DNA of 19,734 nt from JARROD01 sp037384225 (lineage in GTDB: Bacteria; Pseudomonadota; Gammaproteobacteria; Pseudomonadales; Cellvibrionaceae): the NCBI GenBank assembly GCA_037384225.1, contig JARROD010000022.1, forward strand, positions 1 to 19,734, read 5' to 3'. The position numbers were made by a program, and so were the translations under genes. Under the pieces are notes generated by a model. That model saw nothing but the letters and a program-made list of their open reading frames with translations, made no database searches and was not told the origin of the DNA. This document shows, in pieces, positions 15,230 through 19,734 of the stretch (positions are counted from its first letter, which is position 1; each line of letters starts with the position of its first letter).

Positions 15230-15583
15230 ATGAGCAGCAACAAAATTATTCAGGCTCTAAATCAGGAGCAAATGAAACAAGATATTCCCGAATTCAGCCC
15301 CGGCGACACGATTGTGGTACAGGTGAAAGTAAAGGAGGGTAACCGCGAGCGTCTGCAGGCCTTTGAAGGCGTGGTTATCGGCAAGCGCAACCGGGGACTG
15401 GACTCTGCGTTCACCGTGCGCAAAATATCACACGGCGTGGGTGTAGAACGTACTTTCCAGACCCATAGCCCCCTGGTTGACAGTATTAAAGTTAAGCGCC
15501 GTGGCGACGTGCGTCAGGCCAAACTTTACTACCTGCGTAACCTGACAGGTAAGGCCGCCCGTATTAAAGAAAAGTTAAATTAA
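15230..15583 (+). CDS. rplS: 50S ribosomal protein L19
   Basis: L19 lies at the 30S-50S interface. The 118-residue protein has the expected IIQALNQEQMKQDIPEFSPG start, VKVKEGNRERLQAFEGVVIG, RNRGLDSAFTVRKISHGVGV ERTFQTHSP and VKRRGDVRQAKLYYLRNLTG. The ATG at 15230 has AGGAG 8 bases upstream; an in-frame GTG at 15200 is discarded. It is the last gene of the rpsP block and is followed by a strong terminator. Confidence 0.97.
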   Translation: MSSNKIIQALNQEQMKQDIPEFSPGDTIVVQVKVKEGNRERLQAFEGVVIGKRNRGLDSAFTVRKISHGVGVERTFQTHSPLVDSIKVKRRGDVRQAKLYYLRNLTGKAARIKEKLN

Positions 15584-15609
15584 AGCCCCTAAGGGTTCGC
15601 TTTTTGGAC

Positions 15610-15647
15610 AAAAAGCCGGAGTAGTCGTGCACTGCTCCGGCTTTTTT
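15610..15647 (+). terminator. intrinsic terminator after rplS
   Basis: AAAAAGCCGGAG (15610-15621) pairs with CTCCGGCTTTTT (15635-15646), and the stem extends further inward through AG/CT-type pairs around a short loop. The run of T's on the 3' side completes a classic Rho-independent terminator 26 bp after the rplS stop. Confidence 0.9.
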
Positions 15648-15692
15648 GTTACATAACCCCTATACGCGGTTTTTATGCGCTGGCAGCTAGGT

Positions 15693-15698
15693 TAGAAT
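15693..15698 (+). promoter_or_regulatory. possible -10 box for dsbC
   Basis: TAGAAT at 15693-15698 matches five of six bases of the sigma70 -10 consensus and lies between the rplS terminator and dsbC. The -35 region at the right distance (TTTTTA at 15670) is poor. A CCTATATAGG palindrome follows at 15704-15713. This is a candidate only. Confidence 0.3.
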
Positions 15699-15786
15699 CA
15701 GTGCCTATATAGGTGCCGGACAGCTTGAATCAGGAACCCTGTCTCAAGCCTGGGTTCAAATCAAGAGCAAACAAGAGGGCAGACAA

Positions 15787-16656
15787 TTGAATGGTTATGC
15801 AGGTCAGTTAAGTAGATGGATATTAGGTGGACTTTTTGTGGCCTGTTTATTGGCCGTGATTCAGTTTATATCTCCCACCGGTCTTATTGCACAGGCGCAG
15901 GCGGAAAAGAAAGCTGATTCCCCAGAGGCGAAACCGTCTGTAATCTCAAAATTCTCCGATAAGGTCGATCCGGCAATTAAGAAAAAAATTGTCGAGACGC
16001 TGCAACAGGGGCGCTCAGAGTTAAAATACACAGACATTAAAACAACGCCGATTCCCGGGCTTTACCAATTACAGGTGGAGCGGGGGCCGCTGCTTTATGT
16101 CAGCGCTGATGGTGAGTACTTCATAGCCGGGGGGGAGCTGTATAACGTGCTACCCGGTAAATTTGTTAATCTCCGTGAAGAAGAATTGAAGCCGCAGCGG
16201 GCGGAAATGCTTGCCAACGTCAAACGCGAAGATCAAATCATATTTTCCCCCAAGGGTGAAACCAAGGCGTATATCAATGTTTTTACCGATGTTGACTGTG
16301 GCTATTGCCGCAAACTGCATAAGGAAGTTCCGGCCTTGAACGCCATGGGTATTGAGGTGCGTTATCTGGCCTATCCGAGAGCGGGTTTGAAGTCCATGTC
16401 CTATAAAAAAATAGCAACCGCCTGGTGTGCTGAAAATCCACAGGAAACCCTCACCAAGATGAAAAATAGTAAGAATGTTGACATTAACGTTTGTGACGAC
16501 AACCCGGTTAGTGATCAATATGCCTTGGGTGCAAAGGTCGGGGTGCGTGGTACGCCGGCGCTGGTGCTGAGCGATGGTAGTTTAATTGCCGGGTATATGA
16601 GTGCTAAAGAACTGGCCAAAACGCTGGATCTCGACGAGAGTGTTAGCCAGCGTTAA
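15787..16656 (+). CDS. dsbC: thiol:disulfide interchange protein DsbC
   Basis: DsbC is the periplasmic disulfide isomerase kept reduced by DsbD. The 289-residue protein starts with a signal sequence (hydrophobic core at about residues 11-33, likely cleavage after AQAQA near residue 39). An N-terminal dimerisation domain of about 100 residues follows, then the thioredoxin fold with active site VFTDVDCGYCRKLH (CGYC at 171-174), the structural cysteine pair in WCAENP and VCDDNP, and the cis-proline motif RGTPALVLSDG. The start is the TTG at 15787, backed by GAGGG 8 bases upstream; the nearby ATGs are out of frame and stop at once. It sits between two terminators, so it is probably transcribed alone. 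The gene is longer than E. coli dsbC because of an Ala/Lys/Pro linker after the signal. Confidence 0.93.
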   Translation: MNGYAGQLSRWILGGLFVACLLAVIQFISPTGLIAQAQAEKKADSPEAKPSVISKFSDKVDPAIKKKIVETLQQGRSELKYTDIKTTPIPGLYQLQVERGPLLYVSADGEYFIAGGELYNVLPGKFVNLREEELKPQRAEMLANVKREDQIIFSPKGETKAYINVFTDVDCGYCRKLHKEVPALNAMGIEVRYLAYPRAGLKSMSYKKIATAWCAENPQETLTKMKNSKNVDINVCDDNPVSDQYALGAKVGVRGTPALVLSDGSLIAGYMSAKELAKTLDLDESVSQR

Positions 16657-16735
16657 GAAATAGCCCGCCCCCGATACTGGGTTTACCCCGGGGTAGAGAC
16701 GCTGCGTTAGGGGACATTGAGCGTTTGATAAGGCT

Positions 16736-16765
16736 AAAAAACGGGAGCTGAAGCTCCCGTTTTTT
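16736..16765 (+). terminator. intrinsic terminator after dsbC
   Basis: AAAAAACGGGAGC and GCTCCCGTTTTTT form a stem around a TGAA loop, ending in a T-run. It lies 79 bp after the dsbC stop and separates dsbC from hom. Confidence 0.9.
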
Positions 16766-16802
16766 GTTTGCTTTTGGGGTTGAGTATTAGGCGGAATCCC
16801 GA

Positions 16803-16831
16803 TTGACAGTGTCAGGTCCGCTGAGTATGGT
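16803..16831 (+). promoter_or_regulatory. sigma70-type promoter for hom-thrC
   Basis: TTGACA at 16803-16808 is a perfect -35 box and TATGGT at 16826-16831 is a fair -10 box, with the optimal 17-bp spacer. It lies directly after the dsbC terminator and about 80 bp before the hom start, so it should drive hom-thrC. I see no leader peptide of the threonine-attenuator type between it and hom. Confidence 0.7.
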
Positions 16832-16913
16832 GGCCTGTTTTAACTTTACGAGCTTATTTTAAGCGAGCGGTAGGCCGATGGCCGGCGCGTTTAATAACTC
16901 TGGGGAGATAGCA

Positions 16914-18233
16914 TTGGAACCGGTGAAAATTGGCATTTGCGGCCTGGGTACTGTCGGTAGCGGCACGTTTAATGTATTGACGCGTAATCAGCGCGATATC
17001 AATGCTCGCGCCGGTTGTGACATTATTATCGAGAAAGTAGGGGCGCGCCGCGACAATCCGGCCTGTGCCATTTCCTCAACACAAATTGAGCGCGACGTTT
17101 TTGCGGTTGTGGAGAACCCGGATATCGACATAGTGGTAGAGCTGATCGGCGGTACCAGTGTGGCAAAGGATCTGGTATTTAAGTCGATAGACAACGGTAA
17201 GCATGTGGTTACGGCCAACAAGGCGCTAATTGCCGAACACGGCAACGAGATTTTCGCCAGAGCCAAGGAGCGCGGTGTTACCGTGGCGTTCGAAGCGGCG
17301 GTTGCGGGTGGTATTCCGATTATCAAATCTATCCGTGAAGGCCTGGCGGCCAATCGTTTGCAATGGTTGGCGGGCATTATTAACGGTACCGGCAACTTTA
17401 TCCTCAGCGAAATGCGGGACAAAGGCAGCGCATTTGACGAAGCATTGAAACAGGCTCAGGAGCTGGGGTACGCCGAGGCAGATCCGAGTTTCGATGTTGA
17501 AGGTATCGACGCCGCGCATAAACTGGTGATTCTAGCCTCCCTCGCTTTTGGTATGCCGTTACAGTTCGACAAGGTGTTTACTGAGGGTATTAGCAGGATT
17601 GAGCCCCAGGATGTGGAATACGCTCAGGAACTGGGCTACCGTATCAAACACCTGGGGATAGCCCGCCGGGTAACACTCGACGGTGGTCGCGAAGGCATTG
17701 AGCTGCGAGTCCACCCGACGCTGATTCCAGAAAAACGCCTCATAGCCAATGTCGACGGGGTTATGAATGCTGTGCTGGTCATGGGCGATGCGGTGGGGGC
17801 GACATTGTATTACGGTCCCGGCGCGGGTTCGGAAGCAACGGCTTCGGCAGTGATCGCCGATATTGTCGATCTGGCGCGCACCCTTACCGCCGATCCCAGG
17901 CACCGGGTTCCACATCTCGGGTTCGCGCCCGATACACTCAGCAATATAGAAATCCTGACCATGGACGCGGTCGAGACAGCTTACTATTTGCGGATGTCGG
18001 TTCTTGACCGCCCCGGTGAGTTGTCAAAAATTGCGCAGATCCTTAGTGCCGAAGGCATCAGCATTGAGGCGTTGATTCAAAAAGAGCCAAAGGGCGGAGC
18101 TGCCCATGTGCCGCTGATCCTGTTGACCAACCGGGCTGTTGAAAAGCAGCTGATGGCCGCGGTGAAACAGGTTGAAGCGCTCGACAGTGTACAGGAAAGG
18201 GTGACTCGTATCCGTATGGAGTCATTGGGGTGA
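16914..18233 (+). CDS. hom: homoserine dehydrogenase
   Basis: Homoserine dehydrogenase reduces aspartate semialdehyde to homoserine with NAD(P)H, the branch point to threonine and methionine. The nucleotide-binding loop GICGLGTVGSGTFNVL opens the protein. HVVTANKALIAEHG, FEAAVAGGIPIIKSIREGLA, INGTGNFILSEM and EADPSFDVEGIDAAHKLVIL follow as in the family. A C-terminal ACT domain (YYLRMSVLDRPGELSKIAQI, then GISIEALIQKEP) suggests feedback inhibition by threonine. There is no fused aspartokinase. I prefer the TTG at 16914: GGGGAG lies 6-7 bases upstream, and the protein then starts (M)EPVKIGICGLG, like Pseudomonas Hom. An in-frame ATG at 16878 would add 12 residues with a weaker ribosome-binding site and remains possible. 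Confidence 0.95.
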   Translation: MEPVKIGICGLGTVGSGTFNVLTRNQRDINARAGCDIIIEKVGARRDNPACAISSTQIERDVFAVVENPDIDIVVELIGGTSVAKDLVFKSIDNGKHVVTANKALIAEHGNEIFARAKERGVTVAFEAAVAGGIPIIKSIREGLAANRLQWLAGIINGTGNFILSEMRDKGSAFDEALKQAQELGYAEADPSFDVEGIDAAHKLVILASLAFGMPLQFDKVFTEGISRIEPQDVEYAQELGYRIKHLGIARRVTLDGGREGIELRVHPTLIPEKRLIANVDGVMNAVLVMGDAVGATLYYGPGAGSEATASAVIADIVDLARTLTADPRHRVPHLGFAPDTLSNIEILTMDAVETAYYLRMSVLDRPGELSKIAQILSAEGISIEALIQKEPKGGAAHVPLILLTNRAVEKQLMAAVKQVEALDSVQERVTRIRMESLG

Positions 18234-18300
18234 CCCGCTAGCGGCGATTCATGTCGTGGCTATTGCGGATAATACAGTGTGAAAACAACAGGAAACTGCA

Positions 18301-19698
18301 GTGAAATATATCAGCACCCGCGGACAGGCACCGGCGCTTTCGTTTGAAGATGTGGTACTCACGGGACTGGCGAGTGACGGCGGGCTCTATGTGCCTGAAA
18401 CGCTGCCCCGGTTTAGCCGTGAGGAAATTGCTTCCTGGAGCGGATTGTCTTATCGAGAGTTGGCATTTAGGGTGATTGAGCCTTTTATAGGGGGGGAAAT
18501 AGCGTCCGATGATCTACAGGCTATTATAGATTCCTCTTATACCGCTTTTCGCCACAGAGCCATAGCGCCCCTGGTGCAGACGGGTCACAATGAATGGGTG
18601 TTGGAATTGTTTCAGGGGCCGACATTGGCTTTTAAGGATTTCGCGTTACAGTTTCTTGGACACCTGCTCGACCATATTCTCAAAAAGCGTGATCAAAAAG
18701 TCGTTGTCATGGGGGCAACCTCTGGCGACACAGGCTCGGCTGCGATTGAAGGCTGTCGCCGTTGTGAAAATATCGATATTTTTATACTGCATCCGCACCA
18801 ACGGGTCTCGGATGTTCAGCGCCGGCAGATGACCACAGTGCTCGAGAACAATGTGCACAATATCGCTTTGGAGGGGAATTTTGACGATTGCCAGAATCTG
18901 GTAAAAGCAAGTTTTGGGGATCAGTCGTTTTTACCCTCGCAGTGCAAGCTTGTAGCGGTCAACTCCATTAACTGGGCACGGATTATGGCGCAGATTGTCT
19001 ACTATTTTTATGCCGCGCTGTCGCTGGGAGCGCCACACCGCCCGGTTACCTTTTCTGTCCCCACGGGAAACTTCGGGGATATCTTTGCCGGCTACCTGGC
19101 CAGGCAGATGGGGCTGCCGGTGGATCAACTGATTGTGGCCACCAATGCCAATGACATTTTGCACCGCTGTTTGAGCGAAAACGATCACAGCAAAAGGGCA
19201 TTGATTCACTCTTTTTCCCCGAGCATGGACATTATGGTGTCGAGTAATTTTGAGCGCTTGTTGTTTGATCTTTACCAGCGCGATGGCGACGCCATCCGCC
19301 GGTTAATGGAGGACTTTAAATCAGGTGCCATGCACCTGAACCCCCAGTGCCTGGACGAAGCGCGGCAAGTATTCTCCAGTTACCGTCTCGATGATGACGA
19401 CACCATAAAGGTAATAAGAGATACGTTTGAGAGTACTGAATACCTTCTGGATCCCCATACAGCCATTGGCGTCGAGGCCGGCCGCCGGCGGCGCCGGCGC
19501 CGGGATATTCCACTGATTTGCCTGGCCACGGCACACCCGGCGAAATTTCCCGAAGCGGTGCGCAAAGCGGGTCAGACACAAGACCCGCCGTTGCCGCACC
19601 ATATGGCTGATCTGTTTGAGCGCCAAGAGCGGTATCAGGTATTGGCCCATGATTTGAAGACAGTGCAGCAGTTTATTGCCGAAAATATTCGCATTTGA
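18301..19698 (+). CDS. thrC: threonine synthase
   Basis: Threonine synthase converts O-phosphohomoserine to threonine with pyridoxal phosphate. The protein starts MKYISTRGQAPALSFEDVVL. The PLP lysine is in GPTLAFKDFALQFLG (about residues 105-119), the phosphate-binding loop is GATSGDTGSAA (about 138-148), and SVPTGNFGDIFAGYLARQMG and ATAHPAKFPEAV are further family landmarks. At 465 residues it has normal length. The GTG at 18301 has AGGAAA 7 bases upstream, and the gene follows hom by 67 bp, so the two are likely co-transcribed. Near residue 395 a GC-rich palindromic stretch encodes seven arginines in a row. The gene is complete, ending 36 bp before the window edge. The kinase ThrB, which supplies the substrate, is not in the window. 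Confidence 0.95.
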   Translation: MKYISTRGQAPALSFEDVVLTGLASDGGLYVPETLPRFSREEIASWSGLSYRELAFRVIEPFIGGEIASDDLQAIIDSSYTAFRHRAIAPLVQTGHNEWVLELFQGPTLAFKDFALQFLGHLLDHILKKRDQKVVVMGATSGDTGSAAIEGCRRCENIDIFILHPHQRVSDVQRRQMTTVLENNVHNIALEGNFDDCQNLVKASFGDQSFLPSQCKLVAVNSINWARIMAQIVYYFYAALSLGAPHRPVTFSVPTGNFGDIFAGYLARQMGLPVDQLIVATNANDILHRCLSENDHSKRALIHSFSPSMDIMVSSNFERLLFDLYQRDGDAIRRLMEDFKSGAMHLNPQCLDEARQVFSSYRLDDDDTIKVIRDTFESTEYLLDPHTAIGVEAGRRRRRRRDIPLICLATAHPAKFPEAVRKAGQTQDPPLPHHMADLFERQERYQVLAHDLKTVQQFIAENIRI

Positions 19699-19734
19699 TA
19701 TTGAAAACCGCTGGCTTTAAAGCCTTCATTGTCG

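Noticed and set aside
16684..16695. TACCCCGGGGTA palindrome before the dsbC terminator as a fourth copy of the mobile hairpin.
   Set aside because: Only the GC-rich arm is similar; the core and end motifs of the family are missing.

Overview
The window is a chromosomal segment of a gammaproteobacterium. The strongest evidence is the gene order ypjD-corB-like / ffh-rpsP-rimM-trmD-rplS / dsbC / hom-thrC. This layout is familiar from Pseudomonas and its relatives; from general knowledge I would place the host near Pseudomonadales, Cellvibrionales or Alteromonadales, but the sequence alone does not settle a genus. I found no tRNA, rRNA, CRISPR array, phage gene or transposase gene.

The left third (1-9540) is a mosaic of small transcription units. 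It holds a two-gene membrane pair of the TIGR03546/TIGR03545 families, DNA topoisomerase III (topB), a lipoprotein with a zincin-type HEGGH motif, a tandem-lobed 6-pyruvoyl/6-carboxy-tetrahydropterin synthase homologue, a NIF3-like small protein, a zinc-ribbon Nudix hydrolase, a DUF3135 protein and a CoA-pyrophosphatase-type Nudix hydrolase. The intergenic gaps carry three copies of a short palindromic element of about 80-90 bp. One copy is flanked by a perfect 8-bp direct repeat. A separate, unrelated inverted repeat with 35-bp arms lies at 9339-9460.

The right two thirds (9542-19698) are conserved core genes. A CorC/CorB-type CBS transporter and a YpjD/CcsA-like membrane protein read leftward. 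Diverging from them is the SRP/ribosome block: ffh, rpsP (S16), rimM (16S maturation), trmD (tRNA m1G37 methyltransferase) and rplS (L19), closed by a clear intrinsic terminator. Then come dsbC (periplasmic disulfide isomerase) with its own terminator, a good sigma70-type promoter, and hom-thrC, which make threonine from aspartate semialdehyde. Several of these genes appear to use GTG or TTG start codons, and those choices are justified in the entries.

I see no obvious new defence or biosynthetic system. The items most worth following up are the small mobile palindrome family with its target-site duplication, the long 35-bp hairpin, the uncharacterised TIGR03545/TIGR03546 envelope pair and the unassigned HEGGH lipoprotein.
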